A stretch of DNA of 64,000 nucleotides, taken from NCBI RefSeq assembly GCF_033097365.1, contig NZ_AP028461.1, forward strand, positions 2,356,001 to 2,420,000, written 5' to 3'. The notes under the pieces are model-generated. The model made no database searches, was not told where the DNA came from, and saw only the letters and a list, made by a program, of their open reading frames with translations. This document shows positions 25,933-34,626 of this stretch, one piece after another. The stretch is from Actinoplanes sichuanensis. GTDB lineage: Bacteria > Actinomycetota > Actinomycetes > Mycobacteriales > Micromonosporaceae. The position numbers and the translations under genes were made by a program. The first letter of the stretch is position 1. Every line of letters begins with the position of its first letter.

Positions 25933-26722
25933 GGATGGCGGCCAGGGCGGTCAGCCGGGGATCGGTGACCGCCGGGTTGTCGAGCAGACAGCGGGTGACC
26001 AGTGAGGACCACAGCCGGCGAGTCTCCGAGGAGTCACTGTCGCGCCTGATGTAAAGAGGTGAACGGGGACGCCGCCGCCACGGCAGGTCCGGGTCGGCGA
26101 GTACGGCGTCCAACTCCTCGGTCAGCCGGGCCGCCAGCGCCGGGGCGGCCGGCGACTCCGGGGCCAGCAGCAGCACCGCCAGGGTCAGGAACATCGGGCC
26201 GGTCGGGTCGTCGGGCCAGTCACCGGGCAGGTTGATCCGGCACCAGACCAAGAACGGGACCGCGGCGGTACGGGCGGGTTCGCCGAGTTCCCACGCCGAG
26301 TCGACGAGCGGGGCGAGGGAGTCGACCGGGTTGCCGCCGGCGGTCCGCGCGCGGACCAGCAGCGTGCAGGCGAACAGCCGCTTCAGGCGGTCACGTTCCG
26401 AGGACGGTGTCGACCACCTGGTCAGGGCCAGCACCTCGGCCGGGTCCTGGATCAGTTCGTCCGGCAGCCACGGGCTGTGCACCAGTTCGAGCAGCCCCTC
26501 CCGATTGCCGGGGATGTCGAAACCGTAGTCGGCCGCGGCGATCTCCTCGATCAAGGCGTCGTCCATCCGCGGGGCAACCCAGCGCAGAAGCGCCCGCTCA
26601 TCCGGCGAAAACGGCGAAAACGGCGAGAACGGGGAGAGCGGCGAGAGCGGGGAGAACGGGGAGAACGAGCGGTCGGGGCCGGTCACCGCCTGATGATGGA
26701 GCAGAGTCGGATCGACGTCCAT
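25916..26722 (-). CDS. Hypothetical protein with FSP(L/F) tandem repeats near the N-terminus
   Basis: A 268-residue protein. After 18 ordinary residues it contains a Phe/Leu-Ser-Pro tract coded by seven 9-bp units, then a ~220-residue helical domain (DERALLRWVAPRMDDALIEEIAAADYGFDIPGNREGLLELV and onward, shown here only in outline). No domain is recognised. There is no signal peptide. The start codon lies back to back with the upstream region of the TPR-GGDEF gene. The repeat number may vary between strains without changing the frame. Confidence 0.6.
   Translation of the reverse strand: MDVDPTLLHHQAVTGPDRSFSPFSPLSPLSPFSPFSPFSPDERALLRWVAPRMDDALIEEIAAADYGFDIPGNREGLLELVHSPWLPDELIQDPAEVLALTRWSTPSSERDRLKRLFACTLLVRARTAGGNPVDSLAPLVDSAWELGEPARTAAVPFLVWCRINLPGDWPDDPTGPMFLTLAVLLLAPESPAAPALAARLTEELDAVLADPDLPWRRRPRSPLYIRRDSDSSETRRLWSSLVTRCLLDNPAVTDPRLTALAAILSPGR
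26604..26666. repeat. Seven tandem 9-bp units (coding minisatellite)
   Basis: Seven units of the pattern GGSGARARC (S = C or G, R = A or G), starting as GGCGAAAAC and ending as GGGGAGAAC, lie in frame within the opposite-strand gene. Each unit codes a three-residue step of the FSP/LSP tract, so length change stays in frame. Confidence 0.9.
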
Positions 26723-26828
26723 GGCATATCCTGGTCGCCCTCAACTCCTCATGATCGGGGCGGGCGGGTCGATGCATTTCTCGTGCCTGATCGGTGGCCG
26801 CTCGGTCCCGGCTCTGAGGGAGGACGGC

Positions 26829-28436
26829 TTGACCACCGTGTACGCAGCCGACAGCGGCGCCATGACGGTTGACGTCTTGCTGGAGCAGGCCGAGCAGAAG
26901 CGGCTGTCCGGTGACTACCGGGCCGGTTGTGAGCTGGCCCGCGCGGCCGCCGACCTGGCCGTCTCGACCGACGACGACGCCGGTGAGGCCGCGGCGCTGC
27001 GTTCGCTGGCCAACCAGCTCATGCGGATCGGCGGGCAGGAGGAGGCGATCGCGGCCTGCCGTCGGGCGGTGCTGCTGCTGGAGGGCCTCGGTGACACCGT
27101 CGGGCTCTGCGAGGTGCTCACCCTCCAGGCCATTCCGCTGCTGGAGCTCGGCATGCACGACGAGGCGCTGGGTGTGCTCGCGTCGGCCCGGGAGATCGCG
27201 CAGGAGTTGGGCGACCGGGACCTGCTCTACTGGGTCCACAACCGGACCGGCGTGGTGCACGGCGCCATGGGCGATCACGAGCTGAGCACCGAGTACCTGA
27301 CGCTCGCGCTGAGCATGGTCGACGGGATGGATGCCGAGGCCCGGTTCTGCATCCTCAACAACGTCAGTGACAACGCGGTGTACGAGGTGGCCCGGCTCCG
27401 TGGTCGTGGCCAGTCCGAGGCCGCCGACGAGCTGCTGACCGGCGCGCTGGGTCACGTGGCCGAGGCGCTGCGGCTGGCCCGGGAGGCCCGGCACCCGTTC
27501 CGGGAGGCGATCAGCCTCGACAACTACGGGATGCTGCTGGCGCTGGCCGGTGATCTGGACGCCGCGGCCGGCTTGATCGAGGAGTCCCGGCTGATCGCGG
27601 TCCGGGCCGGCTATCACACGGTGGAGTCCGGGGCGTTGCAGCATCAGGCCCGGGTGCGGCTGATGCGCGGCGACCACGCCGAGGCCATCGAGGGCCTGCT
27701 GTTGGCCCTGGACCGGGCCAGGCAGGCGGGCGAGAAGCCGATGGCGATGGAGATCTTCCGGGAGTTGTCCGGGGCCCATGAGCTGATCGGTGACTATCTC
27801 GCGGCGCTGACCTATTACCGCGAGTTCCACGATCTGGAGCGCGAGCTGCACAACGAGGTCGCGGCGGCGCGGGCCCGGATGGCGGCGCACCACTTCGAGC
27901 TGGACAACGTGCGCCTGGAGGCGGAGAACGCCCGGCTGGAGGCGGAACTGCACAGGCGGCAGGCGACCGAGGACTCGCTGACCGGCCTGCCGAACCGGCG
28001 GTCGGCCGACGAGCGGCTGCCGAAGATCGTCGCGGCCGGTGGTCCGGTCTGTGTGGCGGTGGCCGATGTCGACCTGTTCAAGCAGGTGAACGACAGGTTC
28101 GGGCACTTCATCGGTGACGAGGTGTTGCGGCGGATCGCGTCGATCCTGCTCGACGGGATCGGGGAGCGTGACATGGTGGCCCGGTTCGGCGGCGAGGAGT
28201 TCCTGATCGCTCTGCAGGGGTCCGGCGTCGAGGACGCGCGGGCGCAGTGTGAGCTGCTGCGGGCGAGTGTGGCGGCGTACCCGTGGGAGTCGATCGAGCC
28301 CGGTCTCTCGGTCACCATCAGCGTCGGCCTGGCCGAGGTCGCCGGTCCGGGAACGCTGCCGGACGCGTTGGGCCGGGCCGATCAGCGCCTGTACGAAGCG
28401 AAGCGCGGGGGCCGCAACCGGGTACATGGCGACTGA
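26829..28436 (+). CDS. TPR-repeat diguanylate cyclase (GGDEF)
   Basis: A cytoplasmic protein of about 535 residues. The first ~350 residues are TPR-like helical pairs (GDYRAGCELARAAADLAV, QEEAIAACRRAVLLLEGLG, DHAEAIEGLLLALDRAR). A coiled coil of about 40 residues follows (MAAHHFELDNVRLEAENARL region), and then a GGDEF domain with DVDLFKQVNDRFGH and RFGGEEFL (nt 28188-28202), an accepted active variant. The RxxD inhibitory site is absent (GERD). It should make c-di-GMP under control of a TPR-bound partner. A TTG at 26829 has a strong GGGAGGA box six to nine bases upstream; ATG 26862 is the conservative alternative. It is a paralogue of the gene at 61555. Confidence 0.85.
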   Translation: MTTVYAADSGAMTVDVLLEQAEQKRLSGDYRAGCELARAAADLAVSTDDDAGEAAALRSLANQLMRIGGQEEAIAACRRAVLLLEGLGDTVGLCEVLTLQAIPLLELGMHDEALGVLASAREIAQELGDRDLLYWVHNRTGVVHGAMGDHELSTEYLTLALSMVDGMDAEARFCILNNVSDNAVYEVARLRGRGQSEAADELLTGALGHVAEALRLAREARHPFREAISLDNYGMLLALAGDLDAAAGLIEESRLIAVRAGYHTVESGALQHQARVRLMRGDHAEAIEGLLLALDRARQAGEKPMAMEIFRELSGAHELIGDYLAALTYYREFHDLERELHNEVAAARARMAAHHFELDNVRLEAENARLEAELHRRQATEDSLTGLPNRRSADERLPKIVAAGGPVCVAVADVDLFKQVNDRFGHFIGDEVLRRIASILLDGIGERDMVARFGGEEFLIALQGSGVEDARAQCELLRASVAAYPWESIEPGLSVTISVGLAEVAGPGTLPDALGRADQRLYEAKRGGRNRVHGD

Positions 28437-28637
28437 CCGTTCGGATGGTAATCGGTGTGTCAGTCGACACGTCCAGGTCATTCGGCCGTTATTTCCCGTT
28501 CGCCACCCGTAGTTTCGAATGTTGCCGCGGAACGCGAGAGCGAACTGACGGACCGTGACGGCGGACCGAAGCCGATCACGACGGCGAACCGGCGCACGAT
28601 GCGTCGGAGAACCAGGGTGGGGAATGGAGCGCGCTAG
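28437..28637. other. Intergenic promoter region of the Pls-like synthetase
   Basis: About 200 bp without a gene. It holds a small inverted repeat, GTGTC-AGTC-GACAC at 28458-28471, of uncertain meaning, and a GGAG box near 28626 that can serve the GTG start at 28638. No other structure was seen. Confidence 0.4.
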
Positions 28638-31600
28638 GTGACCGTGACGACCGATCTGCGACTGATCGAGCTGCCCGAGCTGGAGTTCACGACCGAGGCG
28701 CCGGCGGTGTTCCGGTCCCACTCGGTGCCGATCCGTCGCACTCTGATCGACGTCCTCGACGCGACCGTGGCCGAGCATCCGGACGCCCCCGCGCTGGACA
28801 CCGGCGACACCACACTGACCTACCGGCAGCTCGCGGCCGAGGTCGAGACGCTGCGCACGGCCCTGAGCGGGCACGGGATCGGCGTCGGCGACCGGGTGGG
28901 TGTCCGGATCTCCTCCGGCACCGCCGAGCTGTACCTGGCGATCCTCGGAGTGCTGGCGGCCGGTGCCGCCTATGTGCCGGTGGACGCCGACGATCCCGAC
29001 GAGCGGGCCGAGCTGGTCTTCGCCGAGGCGGGGGTGTGCGCGGTCCTCGGTGATGGACTGAGCGTCTCGGTACGGCGTACCCCCGAAGGAGGAACCGGAC
29101 GACCGGGACCCGCCGACGACGCCTGGATCATCTTCACCTCCGGCTCCACCGGCACCCCGAAGGGGGTGGCGGTGCCGCACGGCGCCGCCGCCGCGTTCGT
29201 GGACGCCGAGGCGCAGCTGTTTCTCGTCGACGACGACGTCGAACCGCTGGGCCCGGCCGACCGGGTCCTGGCCGGTCTGTCGGTGGCCTTCGACGCGTCG
29301 TGCGAGGAGATGTGGCTGGCCTGGCGGCACGGCGCCTGCCTGGTCCCGGCCGCCCGGTCGCTGGTCCGCTCCGGCGTCGACCTCGGCCCGTGGCTGGCCG
29401 AGCGGCGCATCACCGTCGTCTCGACGGTGCCGACGCTGGCCGCGCTGTGGCCGGCCGAGGCCCTTGAGGACGTCCGGCTGCTGATCTTCGGGGGCGAGGC
29501 GTGCCCGCCCGAGCTGGCCGAGCGCCTGGCCGTCGAGGGCCGCGAGGTGTGGAACACCTACGGCCCGACCGAGGCCACCGTGGTGGCCTGCGCCGCCCGG
29601 ATGACCGGCGAGGGTCCGGTGCGGATCGGCCTGCCACTGGCCGGCTGGGAACTCGCCGTGGTCGACGCCACCGGCGAGCCGGTCGCCATGGGCGAGACCG
29701 GTGAGCTGGTCATCGGCGGTGTGGGGCTGGCCCGCTATCTGGACGCGGTCAAGGACGCCGAGAAGTTCGCGCCGCTGCCCGCCCTGGACTGGGCGCGGGC
29801 CTACCGCAGCGGCGACATCGTCCGCGCCGAGCCGGAGGGGCTGCTGTTCCTCGGGCGCGGCGACGAGCAGGTCAAGCTCGGTGGCCGCCGGATCGAGCTG
29901 GGCGAGATCGACGCCGCCCTCCAGGCGCTGCCCGGGGTGGCCGGCGCGGCCGCCGCGGTCAAGCGCACCGCCGCCGGCAACCAGCTGCTGGTCGGCTATC
30001 TCGTGCCGCACGACGCGGACGACTTCGACATGTCCGGTGCGACCGCGCGGATCCGCGAGCAGCTGCCGGCCGCGCTGGTGCCGCTGCTCGCGGTCGTCGA
30101 CGCGCTGCCGACCCGGACGTCCGGCAAGGTCGACCGGGCCGCCCTGCCCTGGCCGCTCGCGGTCGGCACCCCGGGCGCCGGTGAGCTCACCGCGACCGAG
30201 GACTGGTTGGCCGGCGGCTGGGAGGAGATCCTCGGGGTCCGCCCGGGCGACCCGGACGCGGACTTCTTCAGCAGCGGCGGCAGCAGCCTGAACGCGGCGC
30301 AGTTGGTGGCCTGGATTCGGCAGTCGTATCCGCAGGTGTCGGTGGCCGACGTCTATCAGAACCCGCGGCTGTCCGAGATGGCGAAGGTGCTCGGCGCCCT
30401 CGCCACCGAGACGACGACCCGGCGGGAGGTACGGCCCACGCCGCGCCGCGCCGGGTTCCTGCAGTTCCTGCTGATGCTGCCGATGCTGGCGCTGGTCGGG
30501 CTGCGCTGGCTCACCGTCCTGGCCGCCCTGGGCAAGGTGGTGGCGCTGGCGCCCACGGTCTCCTGGTGGTGGATCGGCGCGTCCTGGCTCGTCCTGTTCA
30601 GCCCACCCGGGCGGATCGCGCTGGCGGCCGGTGGGGCCCGGTTGCTGCTGCGCGGGGTCGGCCCCGGGGCGTACCCGCGTGGTGGCGGGGTGCACCTGCG
30701 GTTGTGGGCGGCCGAGCGGTTCGCCGAGCTGACCGGCGCGACCGGCATCGGTGGCGCGGGCTGGATGACCACCTACGCGAAGCTGCTCGGCGCCCGCCTG
30801 GGCCGCGACGTCGACCTGCACTCCGCTCCGCCGGTCACCGGCCTGCTCAAACTCGGTCGCGGCGCGGCCATCGAGCCGGAGGTCGACCTGTCCGGCTACT
30901 GGGTCGACGGCGACGTGGTCCGGGTCGGTTCGGTGCGGGTCGGGGCGGGCGGCCGGGTCGGCGCGCGCAGCACCCTGATGCCCGGCGCGCGGATCGGCAA
31001 GGGCGCGAAGATCTCCGCGGGTTCGACCGTGACCGGGACGGTGCCGGCCGGTCAGCGCTGGGCCGGTTCCCCCGCCGTCCCGGTGGACGGCAAGGGCGCC
31101 ACCGTCTGGCCGCAGCGTCGTCCGGCCCGGTCCCGGCTCAGTGGCCGGTCCTGGGTGCTCGCCTACAGTCTGACCGCGCAGCTGCTGGCCCTGCTTCCGG
31201 TGGCCGCCGCGCTGCCCGCCCTGGCGCTGCTCGGCTGGGTGCTCGCCTGCGGACCGACGCTGCCGGCCGTGCTCCTGGCGGTTCCGGCCGCGGCTGTCGC
31301 GTACCAGATCGGGTATGCCCTGTTGGTCCTGATCTTCGTCCGGCTGCTCGGTATCGGTCTGCGGACCGGTTTCCACCCCGTCCGCGGGCGGGTGGCGTGG
31401 CAGGTGTGGACCACCGAGCACCTGATGGCGATGGCCCGGGTGGCGCTGTTCCCGATCTATTCCAGCCTGTTCACGCCGGTGTGGCTGCGGATGCTCGGTG
31501 CGAAGGTGGGCCGGGGCACGGAGATCTCCACGGTGCTCGCGGTCCCGGCGATGACGACCGTCGACGATCACGCGTTCCTGGCCGACGACACCATGGTCGC

Positions 31601-32537
31601 CACCTACGAGCTCGACCAGGGCTGGCTGCGGGTGGCTCCGGCCCGGATCGGCAAGCAGGCCTTCCTCGGCAACTCCGGGATGGCCGCCCCGGGCCGGAGT
31701 GTGCCGAAACGCGGCCTGGTCGGGGTGCTGTCGTCGGCGCCGCACAAGGCCAAGAAGGGTTCGTCCTGGCTGGGTGCCCCGCCGATGCCGCTGCGCCGGA
31801 TCGTGGAGACCGCCGACTCCGGCCGTACCTTCGACCCGCCGGCCCGCCTGAAGGTGGCCCGGGCTCTCGTCGAGTTGTGCCGGGTCGTCCCGGTGATCCT
31901 GGCCGGCGCGCTGGCGGTGCTGGTGCTCACCGCGCTGACGCTGATCTGGCGGGCCGCCGGTGCCTGGGCCGCGGTGGCCGCCGCCGGGCCGGTGCTGTTC
32001 GCCGCCGCGGTGACCGGGGCGCTGCTCGCCACCGCCGCGAAGTGGCTGCTGGTCGGCCGGTTCCGGGTGAGTGAGCGGGCGCTGTGGACGTCGTTCGTGT
32101 GGCGTAACGAGCTGGCCGACACGTTCGTCGAGGTGTTGGCCGGGCCGTGGCTGTTCCGGCTGGCCGCCGGTACTCCGTTGCTGAACGTGTGGCTGCGTAC
32201 GCTCGGTGTGAAGATCGGTCGTGGAGTGTGGCTGGAGACCCTCTGGCTGCCCGAGTTCGATCTCGTCCGTCTCGGTGATGGGGCGACCGTCAACCGGGGG
32301 TGTGTTGTACAGACCCACCTGTTCCATGATCGGATCATGAGCATGGATGAGGTCACCCTGGGCGCGGGAGCCACTCTCGGCCCGCACGGGATCGTGCTGC
32401 CCGGCGCGAGCATCGGCGCCCGGACCACGGTCGGTCCCGGTTCGCTCGTCACGCGTGGTGACGCCGTGCCCGACGACAGCCGTTGGCTCGGCAACCCGGT
32501 CGCGACCTGGCCGGCAGCGGCCACTCGCCGGGTATGA
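28638..32537 (+). CDS. Pls/PosA-family single-module non-ribosomal peptide synthetase (poly-amino-acid synthetase)
   Basis: A 1299-residue synthetase with A-T-membrane architecture. The adenylation domain (~residues 35-500) has FTSGSTGTPKGV near residue 166, YGPTEATV near 308, YRSGDIV and the RTSGKVDR lysine motif. By eye the specificity residues read D-A-E-T-I-G-T-V-V-K, with an acidic E at the position that binds basic side chains in Orn/Lys enzymes. The carrier domain has FFSSGGSSLNAA with the phosphopantetheine Ser near residue 548. The remaining ~700 residues alternate transmembrane pairs with three left-handed beta-helix/condensation-like domains, as in epsilon-poly-L-lysine synthetase (Pls), whose tandem C domains extend a free amino acid on itself. 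The product should be a cationic isopeptide homopolymer. The gene overlaps the M1 peptidase gene by four bases. Confidence 0.9.
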   Translation: MTVTTDLRLIELPELEFTTEAPAVFRSHSVPIRRTLIDVLDATVAEHPDAPALDTGDTTLTYRQLAAEVETLRTALSGHGIGVGDRVGVRISSGTAELYLAILGVLAAGAAYVPVDADDPDERAELVFAEAGVCAVLGDGLSVSVRRTPEGGTGRPGPADDAWIIFTSGSTGTPKGVAVPHGAAAAFVDAEAQLFLVDDDVEPLGPADRVLAGLSVAFDASCEEMWLAWRHGACLVPAARSLVRSGVDLGPWLAERRITVVSTVPTLAALWPAEALEDVRLLIFGGEACPPELAERLAVEGREVWNTYGPTEATVVACAARMTGEGPVRIGLPLAGWELAVVDATGEPVAMGETGELVIGGVGLARYLDAVKDAEKFAPLPALDWARAYRSGDIVRAEPEGLLFLGRGDEQVKLGGRRIELGEIDAALQALPGVAGAAAAVKRTAAGNQLLVGYLVPHDADDFDMSGATARIREQLPAALVPLLAVVDALPTRTSGKVDRAALPWPLAVGTPGAGELTATEDWLAGGWEEILGVRPGDPDADFFSSGGSSLNAAQLVAWIRQSYPQVSVADVYQNPRLSEMAKVLGALATETTTRREVRPTPRRAGFLQFLLMLPMLALVGLRWLTVLAALGKVVALAPTVSWWWIGASWLVLFSPPGRIALAAGGARLLLRGVGPGAYPRGGGVHLRLWAAERFAELTGATGIGGAGWMTTYAKLLGARLGRDVDLHSAPPVTGLLKLGRGAAIEPEVDLSGYWVDGDVVRVGSVRVGAGGRVGARSTLMPGARIGKGAKISAGSTVTGTVPAGQRWAGSPAVPVDGKGATVWPQRRPARSRLSGRSWVLAYSLTAQLLALLPVAAALPALALLGWVLACGPTLPAVLLAVPAAAVAYQIGYALLVLIFVRLLGIGLRTGFHPVRGRVAWQVWTTEHLMAMARVALFPIYSSLFTPVWLRMLGAKVGRGTEISTVLAVPAMTTVDDHAFLADDTMVATYELDQGWLRVAPARIGKQAFLGNSGMAAPGRSVPKRGLVGVLSSAPHKAKKGSSWLGAPPMPLRRIVETADSGRTFDPPARLKVARALVELCRVVPVILAGALAVLVLTALTLIWRAAGAWAAVAAAGPVLFAAAVTGALLATAAKWLLVGRFRVSERALWTSFVWRNELADTFVEVLAGPWLFRLAAGTPLLNVWLRTLGVKIGRGVWLETLWLPEFDLVRLGDGATVNRGCVVQTHLFHDRIMSMDEVTLGAGATLGPHGIVLPGASIGARTTVGPGSLVTRGDAVPDDSRWLGNPVATWPAAATRRV

Positions 32538-33877
32538 CCCCACCCGGCATCCCGCTCAGCCCGTCACCGGGCGCCGAACGGTCCACCGACCCGTACCTGC
32601 CGGAGAGTGGCAACGGCGGGTTCCGGGTGCTGCACTACGACCTCGACCTCGATTACAAGGTGGTGCAGAACCGGCTGACCGGCCGGGCGGTCGTCACCGC
32701 GCGTGCCGTGCAGCCGCTGTCCCGTTTCAGTCTGGATCTCGCCCGGCTGCAGGTGCGGGACGTGCGGGTGGACGGGCGGGCGGCCAAGTTCGAGCACCGG
32801 GGCGGCAAGCTGCGGATCAAACCCGAGCGCCCGATCGGGTACGGGGCCACGTTCAAGACCGAGATCAGGTATTCGGGTCGTCCCGCGCCGGTGTCCGGCC
32901 GCTGGGGTGACATCGGCTGGGACGAGCTGAGCGACGGGGCGCTGGTGGCCAGCCAGCCGAACGGGGCGCCGTCCTGGTTCCCGTGCAACGACCGGACCGA
33001 CGACAAGGCGCCGTTCCTGATCACGTTCACGGCGGCGTCGGCGTACACCGTGCTGGTCACCGGCGACCTGGTGGCGCGTCGTCGTGGGTCGGGCACCACC
33101 ACCTGGGTGTACGAGCGGGAGGAGCCGACCGCCCCGTACCTGATGAGCGTTCAGATCGGCCGGTACGAGATGGTGACGCTGGCCTCCGGGGGAGTGCCGC
33201 AGCGGGCCGCGATCGCCCCGCGGATGCGTAGTGACTTCCAGCGTGACTTCGGCCGGCACGGCGAGATCATGACGGCGTTGCAGCGGCTGTTCGGGCCGTA
33301 CCCGTTCAAGGAGTACGTCGTGGTGATCACCGACGACGACCTGGACGACCCGATCGAGGCGCAGGGGATGGCCGTCTTCGGCCGCAACCACCTCGACGGG
33401 CGGCGCACCCACGAGCGGCTGGTCGTGCACGAGCTGGCCCATCAGTGGTTCGGTAACAGTCTGACGGTCGCCGACTGGCGGCACATCTGGCTCAACGAGG
33501 GCTTCGCCACGTACGCCGAATGGTTGTGGTCGGGCGCTTCCGGCGGCCCGTCGACGAACGCCCACTCGGCGCAGTGGCACGCCTGGCTCGCCTCCCGCCC
33601 GGCCGATGTGGTGATCGGCGATCCGGGGGTGACCCGGATGTTCGATCCACTGGTCTACAAACGGGGCGCGCTGGCCCTGCACGCGCTCCGGGCGAAGATC
33701 GGTGAGCAGGCGTTCTTCGCCCTGTTGCGGTCCTGGGTGGCCGAGCACCGGCACCGGACGGTGACGACCGCCGAGTTCCGTGAGCACGCCGCGCGGTATT
33801 CGACGGAGTCGCTGGACGGGCTGTTCACGTTGTGGCTGGATCGTCCCGCGCTGCCGCCGCTGCCCGTCGTCCGCTGA
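32534..33877 (+). CDS. M1-family zinc metallopeptidase coupled to the Pls-like synthetase
   Basis: A 447-residue metallopeptidase starting in an ATGA overlap with the synthetase stop. The zinc site is HELAHQWFG (His299, Glu300, His303) followed by Glu322 in WLNEGFATY, the exact HExxH-18-E spacing of M1 gluzincins. The N-terminal beta domain (YDLDLDYKVVQNRLTG) is standard. The usual GAMEN exopeptidase motif is replaced by EAQGMAVFG, so substrate recognition differs from classic aminopeptidase N. No signal peptide is seen. Poly-lysine producers carry zinc aminopeptidases that cut their own polymer, so a self-protection or length-control role is likely from context but unproven. Confidence 0.9.
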   Translation: MTPPGIPLSPSPGAERSTDPYLPESGNGGFRVLHYDLDLDYKVVQNRLTGRAVVTARAVQPLSRFSLDLARLQVRDVRVDGRAAKFEHRGGKLRIKPERPIGYGATFKTEIRYSGRPAPVSGRWGDIGWDELSDGALVASQPNGAPSWFPCNDRTDDKAPFLITFTAASAYTVLVTGDLVARRRGSGTTTWVYEREEPTAPYLMSVQIGRYEMVTLASGGVPQRAAIAPRMRSDFQRDFGRHGEIMTALQRLFGPYPFKEYVVVITDDDLDDPIEAQGMAVFGRNHLDGRRTHERLVVHELAHQWFGNSLTVADWRHIWLNEGFATYAEWLWSGASGGPSTNAHSAQWHAWLASRPADVVIGDPGVTRMFDPLVYKRGALALHALRAKIGEQAFFALLRSWVAEHRHRTVTTAEFREHAARYSTESLDGLFTLWLDRPALPPLPVVR

Positions 33878-33880
33878 CCT

Positions 33881-33905
33881 GGCGGCGGTCATGTCGGCCG
33901 CCGCC
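33881..33905. terminator. Hairpin terminator after the M1 peptidase gene
   Basis: GGCGGCGG (33881-33888) pairs with CCGCCGCC (33898-33905) around a 9-base loop, between the convergent M1 and Ltp-repeat genes. There is no T-tract. Confidence 0.6.
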
Positions 33906-33918
33906 GTGGTCCCTCGGG

Positions 33919-34626
33919 TTACAGACCGGCCTTCTTGGCGCCGTAGGTGGCCTGCGCGGTGGTGAACCCCTCGAACTTCAGCTGCTTGATCAGGCCGGAG
34001 CGGGAGAACGAGGTGAACTCGAGGTACTCGGCGGCCTTCTTGGCGGCCTGCTCGTTCCAGTTCGCCTTCTGCGCGTCCACACCGAACGTGGCGTCCGCGG
34101 TGTTGAAGCCTTCGAACTTGAGCTGCTTGATCAGCCCGGTCCGGGAGAAGGCGGAGAACGACAGGTAGCTTTCCGCCTTCTCGACGGCGTTCTCCTGCGA
34201 GACGGTCAGCTTCTTGGTGGGTTCGGCGGGCGGCTCCGGCTTGGTGCTCTCGGTGGTCGCCTCGGCCGCCGGTTCCGCCGTCGTCGTGGTGGTGGCCGCG
34301 GTCGTCGCCGCTGCGGCGGCCTTGTTCGTGGTGGTGGGGTCGTCGTCGCTGCCGGCCGAGGCGATCGCGCCGATGATGCAGAGTCCGGCGAACCCACCCA
34401 CGATCGCGAGCAGGATCTTTCCGCCGTTCTTCTTTTTCGGCGGCGTCATGACCGGCGGCGGGTAGCCCGCGTAGGCGGGCGGGATCGGCTGGCCGGGCAT
34501 CCCCTGCGCCCCGGGTGGCGGCTGGAACCCGGGCGGCGGCTGGTATCCGGGCGGCGGCGGTGACCAGCCCGGCGGCGGCTGCGGGACGGAACCGTTGGGG
34601 TCGAACGGCTGGCCGGGGTGGGACAT
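33919..34626 (-). CDS. Ltp-repeat membrane protein (Lipoprotein_Ltp domain x2)
   Basis: A 235-residue protein. The N-terminus is a Pro/Gly-rich cytoplasmic tail (PPPGWSPPPPGYQPPPG repeats). One transmembrane helix follows (KILLAIVGGFAGLCIIGAIA), then a Thr/Ala/Pro-rich spacer, then two tandem ~45-residue repeats built on AESYLSFSAFSRTGLIKQLK and AAEYLEFTSFSRSGLIKQLK followed by FEGF-TADATFG / FEGFTTAQATYG. The repeats are the Ltp domain; the best studied Ltp (Streptococcus phage TP-J34) blocks DNA injection by superinfecting phage. In actinobacteria such proteins are common and unproven. Unlike true Ltp it has a helix instead of a lipobox. ATG 34626 follows an AAGGAG box at short spacing; ATG 34629 is too close to it. 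Confidence 0.85.
   Translation of the reverse strand: MSHPGQPFDPNGSVPQPPPGWSPPPPGYQPPPGFQPPPGAQGMPGQPIPPAYAGYPPPVMTPPKKKNGGKILLAIVGGFAGLCIIGAIASAGSDDDPTTTNKAAAAATTAATTTTTAEPAAEATTESTKPEPPAEPTKKLTVSQENAVEKAESYLSFSAFSRTGLIKQLKFEGFNTADATFGVDAQKANWNEQAAKKAAEYLEFTSFSRSGLIKQLKFEGFTTAQATYGAKKAGL

Noticed and set aside
26604..26666. Possible CRISPR-like array
   Set aside because: Units are 9 bp, contiguous and in frame inside a gene; there are no spacers and no cas genes.
26598..32543. Very long open frame (~1980 codons) on the minus strand
   Set aside because: It is antisense to the TPR-GGDEF gene and the synthetase, is full of Gln/Arg/Gly/His low-complexity sequence, and has no domain. GC-rich third positions of the real genes create such open frames.
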